64,000 nucleotides of DNA from Usitatibacter palustris (lineage in GTDB: Bacteria; Pseudomonadota; Gammaproteobacteria; Burkholderiales; Usitatibacteraceae): NCBI RefSeq assembly GCF_013003985.1, contig NZ_CP053073.1, forward strand, positions 2,480,001-2,544,000, given 5' to 3'. The notes below the pieces were generated by a model that was not told the origin of the DNA, searched no databases, and was given only the letters and a program-made list of their open reading frames with translations. The translations under genes were made by a program, and so were the position numbers. This document shows positions 9,072-18,292 of the stretch, one piece after another. Position 1 is the stretch's first letter; the number at the start of each line of letters is the position of its first letter.

Positions 9072-9691
9072 GCCTTTGCTCCCGGCTGGTCGGACAGTTT
9101 TGCGCTGCCGCCGTACGCCATTGCCCAGCCCCAGATCTCCTCGCCCTTGCCGCCGCGACCCACCACGCGCGACTTGTAGATGCGCGTGATCACCTCGGCG
9201 TCGCCCGCGAGCAGCGCCTTGGTCGAGCACATCTCGGCGCATGCGGGGAGCTTGCCTTCGGCGAGGCGGTTGCGGCCGTACTTGCGGTACTCCTCGGCCG
9301 TGCCGTTGTCCTCGGGGCCGCCCGCGCAGTAGGTGCACTTGTCCATCTTGCCGCGCAAGCCGAAAGCGCCCGCCTGCGGGAACTGCGGCGCGCCGAAGGG
9401 GCAGGCGTAGAAGCAGTAGCCACAGCCGATGCACAGGTCCTTGTCGTGCAGGACGATGCCTTCGTCGGTCTTGTAGAAGCAATCGACGGGACAAACGGCC
9501 ATGCAAGGTGCATCCGAGCAGTGCATGCACGCCACGGAGATGGAACGCTCGCCGGGCACACCGTCGTTCACGGTCACCAGCCGGCGGCGGTTCACGCCCC
9601 AGGGCACCTCGTGCTCGCTCTTGCAAGCGGTCACGCAGCCGTTGCACTCGATACAGCGTTCGGCGTCGCAGATGAATTTCATTCGTGCCAT
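9068..9691 (-). CDS. fdhB: Formate dehydrogenase beta subunit, 4x[4Fe-4S]
   Basis: 207 residues with the four cysteine groups of a DMSO-reductase-family FeS subunit: CIECNGCVTAC, CMHCSDAPCMAVC, CIGCGYCFYAC and CTYC with CAEMC. It relays electrons from the catalytic subunit to cytochrome b. It lacks the C-terminal membrane anchor helix of E. coli FdoH, so anchoring must come through the gamma subunit. AAGGAG precedes the ATG. It follows fdhA by 10 bases. Confidence 0.93.
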   Translation of the reverse strand: MARMKFICDAERCIECNGCVTACKSEHEVPWGVNRRRLVTVNDGVPGERSISVACMHCSDAPCMAVCPVDCFYKTDEGIVLHDKDLCIGCGYCFYACPFGAPQFPQAGAFGLRGKMDKCTYCAGGPEDNGTAEEYRKYGRNRLAEGKLPACAEMCSTKALLAGDAEVITRIYKSRVVGRGGKGEEIWGWAMAYGGSAKLSDQPGAKA

Positions 9692-9701
9692 GGTCGTCTC
9701 C

Positions 9702-12626
9702 TTACGCCCGCTCGATGTTGCACAGCGTGGTCTTGGTCTCCTGCATCATCGTGACCGAGTCGTATCCGTACGTCGTGGCGGTGTTCACCGCCTCGCCGCG
9801 CACGATCGGCGCGGATCCGTCCGGGTATTTATCGAGCAGGTCCTTGCCCTGCCACCAGCCCGCGAAGTGGAACGGGATGAAGCTCGTTCCCGGTCCCACG
9901 CGTTCGGTGACCAGCGCTCGAACCTTGATCTTCGCGCCGCTCGGGGTCGACACCCACACGTTGTCCCAGTACTTGATGCCCCGGTTCTCCGCGTCCTTGG
10001 TGTTGATCTCGACGAAGTTCTCCTGCTGGAGCTCCGCGAGCCAGGGATTGGAACGGGTCTCGTCGCCGCCGCCCTCGTACTCCACCAGGCGGCCCGAGGT
10101 GAGCACGATCGGATACTTCTCGTGCACCTTGTCCGCGACCGCCTTCTGCTGCACGGTCTTGAAGAGTGTCGGCATCCGCCAGAAAGCCTTGCGGTCGTCG
10201 TGCGTCGGGTACTTCGCGACGAGGTCCGGGCGCGGGCTGTAGAGCGGCTCGCGGTGCTGCGGAATGCCGTCCGGGAAGTTCCACACGACGGCACGGGCCT
10301 TCGCATTGCCCCAGAAGTGCGTGTTGTGATTGACCATGCACACGCGCTGGATGCCGCCCGAGAGGTCCGTCTTCCAGTTCTTGCCTTCGGCTTCCTTCTG
10401 CTCGTCGGGCGTGAGCTCCGACCACCATCCCAGCTTCTTCATGAGGACGTGGTCGAACTCCGGATGCCCGGTCGTGATGTCGGAGTCCTTCGGATGCGAT
10501 CCGTCCGCGGCGAGCAGGTCGACGCCCTCGCGCGAGATGCCGAAGTTGGCTCGGAAACAGCCGCCGCCGTCCATCATCGAAAGATCCGTCCGGTAAAGGA
10601 CGGGCGAGCCGGGGTGCTTGACCTCGGGCGTCCCGTAGCAGGGCCACGGCAATCCGAAGTAGTCGCCCTTGATGTCGTAGCCCGTCTCCTTGTCGACGAC
10701 CGATTCCGTCGCACGCAACGTCCTCGGGTCGAAGTGCTGCATGAGCCGCATGTGGGCCTTCAGGCGCTCGGGCGACTGGCCGGTGTAGCCGATGGTCCAG
10801 GTTCCCTTGTTGAACTCGCGGGTGACGTCTTCCATCACCGGCTCGTCCCATCCGCCCTTGTCCTTCACGAGCTTGTAGTTCTTGGCGAACTCCTTCTCGA
10901 ATCCGAAGCGCTTGGCGAACGCGTACATGATCGCGTGGTCGGTCTTCGACTCGAACAGCGGGTCGATGATCTTCTCGCGCCACTGGATGGAGCGGTTGGA
11001 AGCGGTGACCGAACCGGACGTCTCGAATTGCGTGCACGCGGGCAGCAGGTACACGCCGTCCTTGCGATCGGGCATCGCCGCCGCCGCCGTCGGATACGGG
11101 TCGACGATCACCATCATGTCGACCTTCTCCATCGCCTCCTTCATCTCGAGGCCGCGGGTCTGCGAGTTCGGCGCGTGCCCCCAGTAGATGATGGCCCTGA
11201 GGTTCGAGTCCTGGTCGAGGAGCTCGTTCTTCTCGAGCACGCCGTCGATCCAGCGCGAGACGGTCATGCCCGACTTCTCCATCATCGTCTGGTTCTGGAA
11301 CTGGGCCTTCATCCACTCGTAGTCCACGCCCCAGACGCGGCACCAGTGCTTCCAGGCACCCGCGGCGATGCCGTAGTAACCCGGCAGCGAGTCCGGGTTC
11401 GGACCGATGTCGGTCGCACCCTGGACGTTGTCATGACCGCGGTAGATGTTGGCACCGCCGCCGGCCATGCCGATGTTGCCGAGCGCGAGTTGCAGGATGC
11501 AGGAAGCACGCACGAAGGCATTGCCGATCGAGTGCTGGGTCTGGCCCATGCACCAGATGATGGTGGAGGGCTTGTTCAGCGCCATCGTCTCGGCGGCCTT
11601 GTAGACGTCGGCCTCCGACACACCGGTGACTTCCGTCACCTTGTCCGGCGTCCACTTCTTCATGACGTCTTCGCGGACCTTGTCCATGCCATAGACGCGG
11701 TCGTTGATGTACTTCTGGTCTTCCCAGCCATTCTTGAAGATGTGGTGGAGCATGCCGAAGAGGAGCGCCACGTCAGTGCCCGAACGGAACCGCAGGTACT
11801 GGTCCGCCTTCGCCGCCGTGCGCGTGAAGCGCGGATCCGCGACGATCATCTTCGCGCCGCGCTCCTTCGCAACGAGCGCGTGGAGCATCGACACGGGATG
11901 CGCCTCGGCCGCGTTCGACCCGATGAAGAACATGCACTTCGTGTTCTGCAGGTCGTTGTACGAGTTGGTCATCGCGCCATAGCCCCAGGTGTTCGCGACA
12001 CCGGCAACCGTGGTCGAGTGGCAGATGCGCGCCTGGTGGTCCATGTTGTTCGTGCCGAACATCGACACGAACTTGCGGAAGAGATAGGACTGCTCGTTGT
12101 TGTGCTTCGACGAGCCGATCCACATCGTCGCATCCGCGCCGTGGGCCTTCTTGATGTCGAGGAGCTTGCCGCCGATCTCGTTGATGGCCTGCTCCCACGA
12201 GATGCGCTTGTACTTGCCGTCGACGAGCTTCATCGGATACTTGAGGCGGTGCGAGTGCTCGGTCATCCCGTGCTCGCGGACCGACGCGCCCTTGGCGCAG
12301 TGCGCGCCCAGGTTCAGCGGCGAGTCGAACACCGGCTCCTGGCGGATCCACACGCCATCCTGCACAACCGCGTCGATCGAGCAGCCGACCGAGCAGTGCG
12401 TGCAGACCGAGCGTTTCACTTCGACCTTGCCCTTGGCCGCCTGCGCCTGGGCTTCGCCGATCATGTTGAGGGGCAGCTGGCTCGCGAACGCGGCCGCACC
12501 CACGGTCATTCCCGAACCCTTGAGGAATGCACGGCGGTCGACGGTCTTCGCAGCGAGCGCGGACATGGCCCGCGTGAGCGGGTTCTGCGGCGTTGCCGCC
12601 GTTTGCGCTTTTCTGGTGAGTTGCAT
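9702..12626 (-). CDS. fdhA: Formate dehydrogenase alpha subunit, Tat-exported, Cys type
   Basis: 974 residues. A Tat signal occupies the N-terminus (DRRAFLKGSG near residue 30). The [4Fe-4S] site is C75-x2-C78-x3-C82 with C110. The metal ligand in the HQARICHSTTVAG segment is Cys202, where E. coli FdnG has selenocysteine, so no SECIS element is needed. The rest is a full bis-MGD molybdopterin oxidoreductase. It oxidises formate to CO2 on the periplasmic side; tungsten instead of molybdenum cannot be excluded. GAGGAGG lies before the ATG. Confidence 0.95.
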   Translation of the reverse strand: MQLTRKAQTAATPQNPLTRAMSALAAKTVDRRAFLKGSGMTVGAAAFASQLPLNMIGEAQAQAAKGKVEVKRSVCTHCSVGCSIDAVVQDGVWIRQEPVFDSPLNLGAHCAKGASVREHGMTEHSHRLKYPMKLVDGKYKRISWEQAINEIGGKLLDIKKAHGADATMWIGSSKHNNEQSYLFRKFVSMFGTNNMDHQARICHSTTVAGVANTWGYGAMTNSYNDLQNTKCMFFIGSNAAEAHPVSMLHALVAKERGAKMIVADPRFTRTAAKADQYLRFRSGTDVALLFGMLHHIFKNGWEDQKYINDRVYGMDKVREDVMKKWTPDKVTEVTGVSEADVYKAAETMALNKPSTIIWCMGQTQHSIGNAFVRASCILQLALGNIGMAGGGANIYRGHDNVQGATDIGPNPDSLPGYYGIAAGAWKHWCRVWGVDYEWMKAQFQNQTMMEKSGMTVSRWIDGVLEKNELLDQDSNLRAIIYWGHAPNSQTRGLEMKEAMEKVDMMVIVDPYPTAAAAMPDRKDGVYLLPACTQFETSGSVTASNRSIQWREKIIDPLFESKTDHAIMYAFAKRFGFEKEFAKNYKLVKDKGGWDEPVMEDVTREFNKGTWTIGYTGQSPERLKAHMRLMQHFDPRTLRATESVVDKETGYDIKGDYFGLPWPCYGTPEVKHPGSPVLYRTDLSMMDGGGCFRANFGISREGVDLLAADGSHPKDSDITTGHPEFDHVLMKKLGWWSELTPDEQKEAEGKNWKTDLSGGIQRVCMVNHNTHFWGNAKARAVVWNFPDGIPQHREPLYSPRPDLVAKYPTHDDRKAFWRMPTLFKTVQQKAVADKVHEKYPIVLTSGRLVEYEGGGDETRSNPWLAELQQENFVEINTKDAENRGIKYWDNVWVSTPSGAKIKVRALVTERVGPGTSFIPFHFAGWWQGKDLLDKYPDGSAPIVRGEAVNTATTYGYDSVTMMQETKTTLCNIERA

Positions 12627-12637
12627 GATCGGCCTCC

Positions 12638-12832
12638 TCAGCTCTCGGTAGTCCGGTAGTACTTCTCGATATGTGCGGAGACGTGATAGCCCCTTGCCTT
12701 CTGCTCCGGAGCATCCAACGCCCCCGGTGAAGCGGCTTTCCTTCCCGTCACGACAGCTGCGGCCACACCGGCGGTGCCGGCACTGGCGGCCAGGAGGAAA
12801 TTCCTGCGGGCATTCGGTTTCGCGGTCTTCAT
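12638..12832 (-). CDS. Formate dehydrogenase region Tat-target small protein
   Basis: 64 residues: a twin-arginine motif (ARRNFLLAASAG near residue 9) followed by a short hydrophobic stretch and a 25-residue tail ending EKYYRTTES. This matches the small FDH-region Tat-target family (formate_TAT, TIGR02811) found next to fdh genes in Proteobacteria. AAGGAG precedes the ATG. Its role is unknown; the location directly upstream of fdhA suggests a bound accessory peptide or a chaperone target. Confidence 0.8.
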   Translation of the reverse strand: MKTAKPNARRNFLLAASAGTAGVAAAVVTGRKAASPGALDAPEQKARGYHVSAHIEKYYRTTES

Positions 12833-12863
12833 TGCACGTCTCCTTTTCGCTTCGTGGAGCGAC

Positions 12864-13493
12864 TCAACCCAAACGGAACGACTCTGATTCGATGGCCATG
12901 AACGCAAGCCCGAGCGCGGCGACCCTGCGGTAATAGTTTGCACCGTCCGCCGCGCCCAGCGCGCGGAAAAACTTCACCACGCCCGGCTCGAGGTGGGCCT
13001 GGAAAAAATGCTTCTGCTCGGCCAACGTCGCGCTGGACCGCCCCGCTCCGCCGGCGATCAGGACGCGCATCGCGTCGAAGAGCACGGCGTAGTGATCGTC
13101 GGGCTCGGCAATGTGGTCTGGCTTGGCGAGAAAGAGGTCCGCGAGGTCGGCCCGCAGCCGGATGCGGGGATGATCCACCGCCGTCGCACCCGTGTAGAAA
13201 CCCGAGTAGATCGATACCTGCGAGGCTCCCACGCCCACGAAGAGCGCCTGGTACTCGTCGTCGGCAGCGTCGGCGTCCATCACCGACGAGGCCGACACGA
13301 ACTCGCCCCAGGCCTTGGCCAAAGCCGGATCGCCTTCGGGCGGGATCTCGCTCGCGATCGAGATCGCCCCCAGCAGGCGCGCGTCGGGCGCGGCATGCAT
13401 CAGGCGCGAGAAGAGCGCGTAGAAATCCGCCCGGCCCTGGTCCTCGGGAGCGAGGGGGCGGTTGATCCGGACGGGGCTGGCGACGGCTTCCAT
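12864..13493 (-). CDS. TorD/DmsD-family chaperone for the formate dehydrogenase
   Basis: 209-residue all-helical protein. The DDEYQALFVGVGASQVSIYSGFY segment corresponds to the conserved (Y/F)xxLF...P motif region of TorD-family chaperones, which bind Tat signals and help molybdenum cofactor insertion. Position between the ferredoxin gene and the Tat-target/fdhA genes supports FdhA as its client. It starts two bases after the ferredoxin stop. Confidence 0.82.
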   Translation of the reverse strand: MEAVASPVRINRPLAPEDQGRADFYALFSRLMHAAPDARLLGAISIASEIPPEGDPALAKAWGEFVSASSVMDADAADDEYQALFVGVGASQVSIYSGFYTGATAVDHPRIRLRADLADLFLAKPDHIAEPDDHYAVLFDAMRVLIAGGAGRSSATLAEQKHFFQAHLEPGVVKFFRALGAADGANYYRRVAALGLAFMAIESESFRLG

Positions 13494-13495
13494 GG

Positions 13496-15214
13496 CTAGA
13501 GCTTCAGCACCGAGGCTTCATTCTTGTTGGACATCATGTCCACCACGCGACAGTCGGCGCACATCTGCAAGCGCCGCAGCGCTTCGCCCCCGGCGAACAT
13601 CGAGTGTCCGGCAAGGCGTCCGAGCATCGCATCGACCATCTGCTTGGTGCCGAAAGGCTTGTTGCAACTCACGCAGTGAAAGGGCTGCGTCTCGTTGAGA
13701 ACGCGTGTTTCGCGGACGGCGGGCGTGAGGAGAAGGCGCGGCTTGAGGGTAATGGCGTCCTCGGGGCAGGTCTTTTCGCACAGGCCGCATTGCACGCAAT
13801 TGCGCTCGAGGAACTTGAGCATGGGCACATCGACGCCATCCATGAGCGCCGACTCGGGACAGGCCCCGGCGCACGCCATGCACATCGTGCACTTCGCGCG
13901 ATCGACGACCACCTCGCCATAGGGAGCGCCTGCCGCGAGTGCGATCTCGTCGCGCGGGCTGGGCGCGTGCTTCGCCAGGTGCTCGACCGCGAACTCGATC
14001 GCGGTGCGCTTGTCGTTCGACAACATGAAGGCGGCGGGTACGGGAAGCGAGGGGGCTGGCGTAACGGCCTCGAACGCCGCGCTTGCGGCTGCGCCATCGG
14101 CGGCCTCGACGAGGATGAAATGCGTTCCCGAGTAGCCCAATGCAGAAAGGATGGTTTCGCCAATGGCCATCTGCGCACGAAGCGCGTCGCGGTACTCGCG
14201 CGTCTCGGAGCCCGCGCAAAGCACGGCGACCTGGCTCGCGCCGAACGCAATCGCAGGAAGCAGCAGGTCGAGCCCGATGGAGGCCACGTGCCAGGCCTCC
14301 AGCGGCAACACGCGGGCCGGAATTCCGCGACCGGAGGCCGCGGACGCGGCCAGGAGCTCACGGCCGTCCGTCCCGTTGTGGAAAAGTATGCAGGCATCTT
14401 TTCCGCCGGCATGGCGATACGCCGAAAGCAGTTGCTTGAGTTGTGCGCCGCGGTCGGCCACGCGCGGGAACTGGAAGCTCATCGCGCCGGACGGACACAC
14501 GGTCGAGCACGCGCCGCAGCCCATGCACAGGTGCGGATCCACCTTGACGTGGTCGCCATCCCCGGCAATCGCCTGCGTGGAACAAACCTCGATGCAGGCA
14601 TTGCAGCCCACGATGCCCGATCGGCTGTGCGCGCAAATGCTTTCGCGGTACGCGAAGTAGCGCGGCTTCTCGAACTCGCCGACGGCACTGCGCAAGTCCT
14701 CGAGCATCGTGTCGAGCGACGCGTCGTCGGCCGGTGCGCGGAAGTATCCCTGCGGAGGCTGCGCCATCGCGAAGAGCGGCACGGGCGAGAAGTCGAGGAT
14801 GAGGTCGAACTTCGCGTCGGACGCCGGTTTCGCGGGCAGGCCATCGGCCTTCAGGTCGGAAATGGTCGCGAAGAACTCGCCCAGATACCCGCGAAGCGCG
14901 GTCACTCGTCCGGTCCAGGCCGCATAGGCGGTCGCCGCTCGGCCTTTGTCGGGACTGGCCGCAAGCAGCGTCACGTGGAGGTCGCCGGCCAGCCGCTCGG
15001 CGCAGGAGCGCGCGCGCGCCGAATCGCTTCCGGCAACGATGAACACATTTCCGTGCGACACGTAGCCAACGCTGGCAATGGCATCGGGCGGGGCAAGGTT
15101 GACGAGAGAGGCAAGGGCCGCCGACTTGGGCTCGCAGTCTTCGGCGCGGACAGTCCACCCACGGCTCTCGAGCGAGAACCCTTCGACGGATGCGTCCTGG
15201 TCAAGCAACGTCAT
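13496..15214 (-). CDS. Multi-cluster 4Fe-4S ferredoxin-type protein of the FDH locus
   Basis: 572 residues. Four ferredoxin motifs are visible: CAHSRSGIVGCNACIEVC and CMGCGACSTVC near residues 195-250, then CTMCMACAGAC and CVQCGLCEKTC near residues 445-500. A last cysteine set (CVSCNKPFG and CADC) may hold a metal. Between the pairs lies a domain of about 190 residues without clusters, resembling the HdrA/MvhD-like linking part of related proteins. It is cytoplasmic by sequence. Homologues sit with TorD, DUF3305 and DUF3306 genes in betaproteobacterial FDH operons; they may feed electrons for cofactor maturation. Confidence 0.8.
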   Translation of the reverse strand: MTLLDQDASVEGFSLESRGWTVRAEDCEPKSAALASLVNLAPPDAIASVGYVSHGNVFIVAGSDSARARSCAERLAGDLHVTLLAASPDKGRAATAYAAWTGRVTALRGYLGEFFATISDLKADGLPAKPASDAKFDLILDFSPVPLFAMAQPPQGYFRAPADDASLDTMLEDLRSAVGEFEKPRYFAYRESICAHSRSGIVGCNACIEVCSTQAIAGDGDHVKVDPHLCMGCGACSTVCPSGAMSFQFPRVADRGAQLKQLLSAYRHAGGKDACILFHNGTDGRELLAASAASGRGIPARVLPLEAWHVASIGLDLLLPAIAFGASQVAVLCAGSETREYRDALRAQMAIGETILSALGYSGTHFILVEAADGAAASAAFEAVTPAPSLPVPAAFMLSNDKRTAIEFAVEHLAKHAPSPRDEIALAAGAPYGEVVVDRAKCTMCMACAGACPESALMDGVDVPMLKFLERNCVQCGLCEKTCPEDAITLKPRLLLTPAVRETRVLNETQPFHCVSCNKPFGTKQMVDAMLGRLAGHSMFAGGEALRRLQMCADCRVVDMMSNKNEASVLKL

Positions 15215-15344
15215 TGCGAAGTAGACGTCCGGAGGTTGCGCACCATTTCGGCGCGACCGCCATCTCCTCTGTTATTAGTAGTATCCCCGCGATGGCATGG
15301 GGGACCCTGATATGCAGAAGAGTTTACACCCAATAAATCCGGCG

Positions 15345-15872
15345 TCATTCCCGTACTTCGGGTGGCGGTATTACGGCACCTGGAGTATTGGATGCATCGC
15401 TTGAAGGAGGTTCGGAAAGCCCTTGGTCGCCCTGGGGTTTTTCGGGAACGGCACGATCCCCCTCAAGGGCTTCCTCAGGTGGCTTTTCGGGGACTTTGTT
15501 GAAGTCCCCCAGTCGCGCGACCTGGCGCAGGCTTTCCAGCCACGAAGGCGGCAGCGGATCGGGCTGCGAGTAGTCGGCGATATAGATATCGAGGCCATCC
15601 ATCTCGTTGAATCGCGGGTCCCTGAATAAGGTCCGCAATGCCGATTCCCGCATCTTCGGATCGACGTCGGGCTGCATGAACGGGGCGAAGTCCGAATCCG
15701 GGGTGAGCGATTCAACCGGCGGCAGGGGCTCACGAGGCAACGTGGGTGCCGTTTCGCCACCCCCTTCGACCGGCACTGCCGGGGGCGGCGGCTGATCGGC
15801 TTTTTCGGGCTCGGACCGCGCCTGGACCTTGCGGCGGGACCAACGCGAGAGGAAGGGGTCGTCGGCGCTCAT
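15345..15872 (-). CDS. DUF3306 protein
   Basis: 175 residues matching DUF3306: start with FLSRWSRRK, a Pro/Glu-rich variable middle, and the conserved MRESALRTLFRDPRFNEMDGLDIYIADYS block near residue 90. Function unknown; members pair with DUF3305 in FDH loci. Its start overlaps the DUF3305 stop by four bases. A gap of 130 bases (15215-15344) separates it from the ferredoxin gene; that gap is comparatively A+T-rich and may hold a second promoter, but I could not fix one. Confidence 0.88.
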   Translation of the reverse strand: MSADDPFLSRWSRRKVQARSEPEKADQPPPPAVPVEGGGETAPTLPREPLPPVESLTPDSDFAPFMQPDVDPKMRESALRTLFRDPRFNEMDGLDIYIADYSQPDPLPPSWLESLRQVARLGDFNKVPEKPPEEALEGDRAVPEKPQGDQGLSEPPSSDASNTPGAVIPPPEVRE

Positions 15873-16357
15873 GATTGCCCCTGCTTGCGGAAACGGCCTT
15901 CCTTGCCCTTGAACGACTTCGGCCGCTGCCTCACCTTCGGTTCAGGCCGGTAGTTCGCCTCCACCCACTCACCCATCCAGGCGGTCAGCTCCGGATACGC
16001 GCTCACGCGCTCCACGCGCTCGGCGCTGTCCATCCAGCGCGCAGCCTCGTTGTACGAAAGCGTCGCGAGGAACGGAACCGGGTCGCCGGTAGTCTCATCG
16101 TTGCGAAGGCTGATGAAGACGCTGGGGTCATCGCTTCCGACGTTGAGGTAGTAACCCTCGGCTTCGTCGCGGTACAAGGTGACCAGCACGCCGGGAAACA
16201 TTCGCTGCAGGAAGCCTTCGTGCATCACGATGTCGCGCGCGTCACCACCCACGTCGGGCACGACGCCCGCGACGGTCCAGCGATGGTCTTCCCAGCGACT
16301 CTCGACGGTGACCCTCTCGAGGATCACTGAAAGCATTTGCGACGGCCGTTCCTGCAT
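15869..16357 (-). CDS. DUF3305 protein, first gene of the FDH operon
   Basis: About 162 residues matching DUF3305 ([18 protein letters not shown] near the start, then [16 protein letters not shown]). Three starts are possible: GTG at 16375, ATG at 16357 and ATG at 16336. The 16357 ATG sits six bases after a TATAGT hexamer, which favours a leaderless message; the 16336 ATG has only a distant AGGAA. Paired with DUF3306. Function unknown, but the pair is restricted to formate dehydrogenase contexts in my knowledge of the families. Confidence 0.82.
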   Translation of the reverse strand: MQERPSQMLSVILERVTVESRWEDHRWTVAGVVPDVGGDARDIVMHEGFLQRMFPGVLVTLYRDEAEGYYLNVGSDDPSVFISLRNDETTGDPVPFLATLSYNEAARWMDSAERVERVSAYPELTAWMGEWVEANYRPEPKVRQRPKSFKGKEGRFRKQGQS

Positions 16358-16363
16358 GCGGCC

Positions 16364-16371
16364 ACTATAAT
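16364..16371. promoter_or_regulatory. Shared bidirectional -10 element for moaA and the FDH operon
   Basis: The plus strand reads ACTATAAT. Read forwards it gives TATAAT (16366-16371), six bases before the moaA ATG. Read backwards it gives TATAGT (16369-16364), six bases before the DUF3305 ATG at 16357. The two start codons are only 20 bases apart. No good -35 box or ribosome site is visible for either direction. Confidence 0.5.
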
Positions 16372-16377
16372 CCACTC

Positions 16378-17463
16378 ATGTCGAAGACCGTCATCCCGCT
16401 CGTTCCGGTCGCGCGCCACTCGCCCGCTCCGCCGCTGTTGGCACCGATCGTGCCGGGCAAGCTCGCGGACACGCTCGCGCGGCCGTTGCACGACCTGCGC
16501 ATCTCGGTCACCGACCGCTGCAACTTCCGCTGCGTGTACTGCATGCCCAAGGAAGTCTTCGACGCGGACTACGAATTCCTTCCGCAGGAGGAACTCCTTT
16601 CCTTCGAGGAGATCGTGCGGCTCGCGCGCATCTTCCGGGGCCATGGCATGCAGAAGATCCGCCTCACGGGCGGCGAGCCGCTGCTCCGGCACGGCATCGA
16701 GAAGCTCGTTGCGATGCTCTCCAGGGAATTTCCCGACGTCGACCTCACGCTCACGACCAACGGCTCGGCGCTGAAGGCGAAGGCCGCGGCCCTGAAGGCC
16801 GCGGGCCTGAAGCGCGTGACCGTGAGCCTCGATTCGCTCGATGAGGCCACCTTCCGCAAGATGAACGACGTCGATTTTCCTGCCGCGCGCGTGCTCGAAG
16901 CGATCGAGGTCGCGGACGCGGCGGGCCTGGCCCCCATCAAGGTCAACATGGTGGTCAAGCGCGGCGTGAACGATCACGAGATCGTCGCCATGGCCCGGCG
17001 CTTCCGCGGCACGGGGCATGTGGTGCGCTTCATCGAATTCATGGACGTGGGTTCGACCAACGGCTGGCGCATGGACGACGTGATCCCCTCCTCCGAAGTG
17101 ATCCGCCGCATCCACGCGGAGTTCCCGCTCGAGCCGGTGGACGCGAACTACAGCGGCGAAGTCGCCGAGCGTTGGCGTTATAAGGATGGCCAGGGCGAGG
17201 TCGGTGTGATCTCCTCCGTGACCGAGGCGTTCTGTTCGACCTGCACGCGCGCGCGTCTTTCCACGGATGGCGCGCTCTACACGTGCCTCTTCGCGCAGAA
17301 AGGTTTCGACTTGAAGACGTTGTTGCGCGGAGGCGCGTCGGACGCCGCCATCTCCGAAGCGATTGCTGCGGTGTGGCAGCGGCGCGAGGACCGCTATTCG
17401 CAGATCCGCACCGAGGCCACCGCGAAAGCGCGCAAGGTCGAGATGTCGTTCATCGGGGGCTAG
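16378..17463 (+). CDS. moaA: GTP 3',8-cyclase MoaA
   Basis: 361 residues, radical SAM enzyme that makes the first molybdopterin precursor together with MoaC. The SAM cluster motif is RCNFRCVYC (near residue 47), the GGEP segment follows ([10 protein letters not shown]), and the C-terminal substrate cluster cysteines are in [11 protein letters not shown] and the later Cys of YTCLF. It starts the molybdenum cofactor run and diverges from the FDH operon that needs the cofactor. The ATG lacks a ribosome site and sits six bases after TATAAT. Confidence 0.95.
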   Translation: MSKTVIPLVPVARHSPAPPLLAPIVPGKLADTLARPLHDLRISVTDRCNFRCVYCMPKEVFDADYEFLPQEELLSFEEIVRLARIFRGHGMQKIRLTGGEPLLRHGIEKLVAMLSREFPDVDLTLTTNGSALKAKAAALKAAGLKRVTVSLDSLDEATFRKMNDVDFPAARVLEAIEVADAAGLAPIKVNMVVKRGVNDHEIVAMARRFRGTGHVVRFIEFMDVGSTNGWRMDDVIPSSEVIRRIHAEFPLEPVDANYSGEVAERWRYKDGQGEVGVISSVTEAFCSTCTRARLSTDGALYTCLFAQKGFDLKTLLRGGASDAAISEAIAAVWQRREDRYSQIRTEATAKARKVEMSFIGG

Positions 17464-17464
17464 C

Positions 17465-18292
17465 GTGGCCTACCGCCCGATCCTCAGCCACGCCGCGCGC
17501 CCGGCCACGTACACCGTGGAAGCGCGCGATGAGAGCGGCGCGCTCGTGCCGACGCCGATCGCGGGCGAACATCCGCTCACGCTCTACGTCGACAAGCGCG
17601 AAATCCTCACGATGATGACGCTGGGCGCCGCGCCCGAGGCGCTGGCACTCGGCTTCCTTCGCAACCAGCGCCTCGTGGAATCGATCGAGGAGATCGTCTC
17701 GGTGCAGGTCGACTGGGAAGTGAACGCGGTCGCCGTCACGACGAAGAACGGTCTTGTCGATCTCGACAAGAAGACCGAGAAACGCACGGCCACCACCGGC
17801 TGCGGCCAGGGCACCGTCTTCGGCGACCTCATGGAAGACATCGAGTCGATCAACCTGCGAACCGATGTCCGCCTCGAAGAGGAAACGCTTTTCGGCCTCC
17901 TCAATGCCGTGCGCCTGCACGAATCGATCTACAAACAGGCGGGCGCCGTGCACGGCTGCGCGCTCGCGAAAGGCACGGAGATCCTCACGTTCGTCGAGGA
18001 TGTCGGCCGCCACAACGCGGTCGACGCGATCGCCGGATGGATGTGGCTCGAAGGCGTCGAAGGCGGCGACAAGATCTTCTATACGACAGGCCGGCTCACT
18101 TCCGAGATGGTGATCAAGGCCGCGCAGATGGGCATTCCCTTTCTCGTCTCTCGCTCGGGCCTCACGAAGATGGGCCACGAGATCGCGCAAAAGGTCGGCA
18201 TCACGATGATCGGACGCGCGGTGAACAAGCATTACCTGCTCTTCACCGGCGCCGAGCGCTTCGTGAAGAGCGCGGCGGCCGCCCATGCCTGA
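17465..18292 (+). CDS. fdhD: FdhD sulfurtransferase for formate dehydrogenase
   Basis: 275 residues from a GTG one base after the moaA stop. FdhD passes sulfur from IscS to the molybdenum cofactor of FDH. The loop that carries the CxxC in E. coli reads TTGCGQGTVFGD here, with a single cysteine, as in many betaproteobacterial forms. Other family segments are clear: FVEDVGRHNAVDAIAG and TTGRLTSEMVIKAA. Its stop overlaps the next gene by eight bases. Confidence 0.93.
   Translation: MAYRPILSHAARPATYTVEARDESGALVPTPIAGEHPLTLYVDKREILTMMTLGAAPEALALGFLRNQRLVESIEEIVSVQVDWEVNAVAVTTKNGLVDLDKKTEKRTATTGCGQGTVFGDLMEDIESINLRTDVRLEEETLFGLLNAVRLHESIYKQAGAVHGCALAKGTEILTFVEDVGRHNAVDAIAGWMWLEGVEGGDKIFYTTGRLTSEMVIKAAQMGIPFLVSRSGLTKMGHEIAQKVGITMIGRAVNKHYLLFTGAERFVKSAAAAHA

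Noticed and set aside
12017-12025. Selenocysteine in formate dehydrogenase
   Set aside because: The ligand codon encodes Cys202; no in-frame TGA and no hairpin of SECIS type was needed to read the gene.
9501-12659. Open plus-strand frame of over 1000 codons opposite the formate dehydrogenase alpha gene
   Set aside because: Arg/Val/His/Asp-rich shadow of a high-GC gene; the minus strand encodes a full molybdopterin enzyme with all motifs.
13604-15310. Long plus-strand frame opposite the ferredoxin-type gene, and similar ones at 30128-32143 and 35364-37175
   Set aside because: All are codon-position artefacts of G/C-rich third positions, without recognisable protein features.
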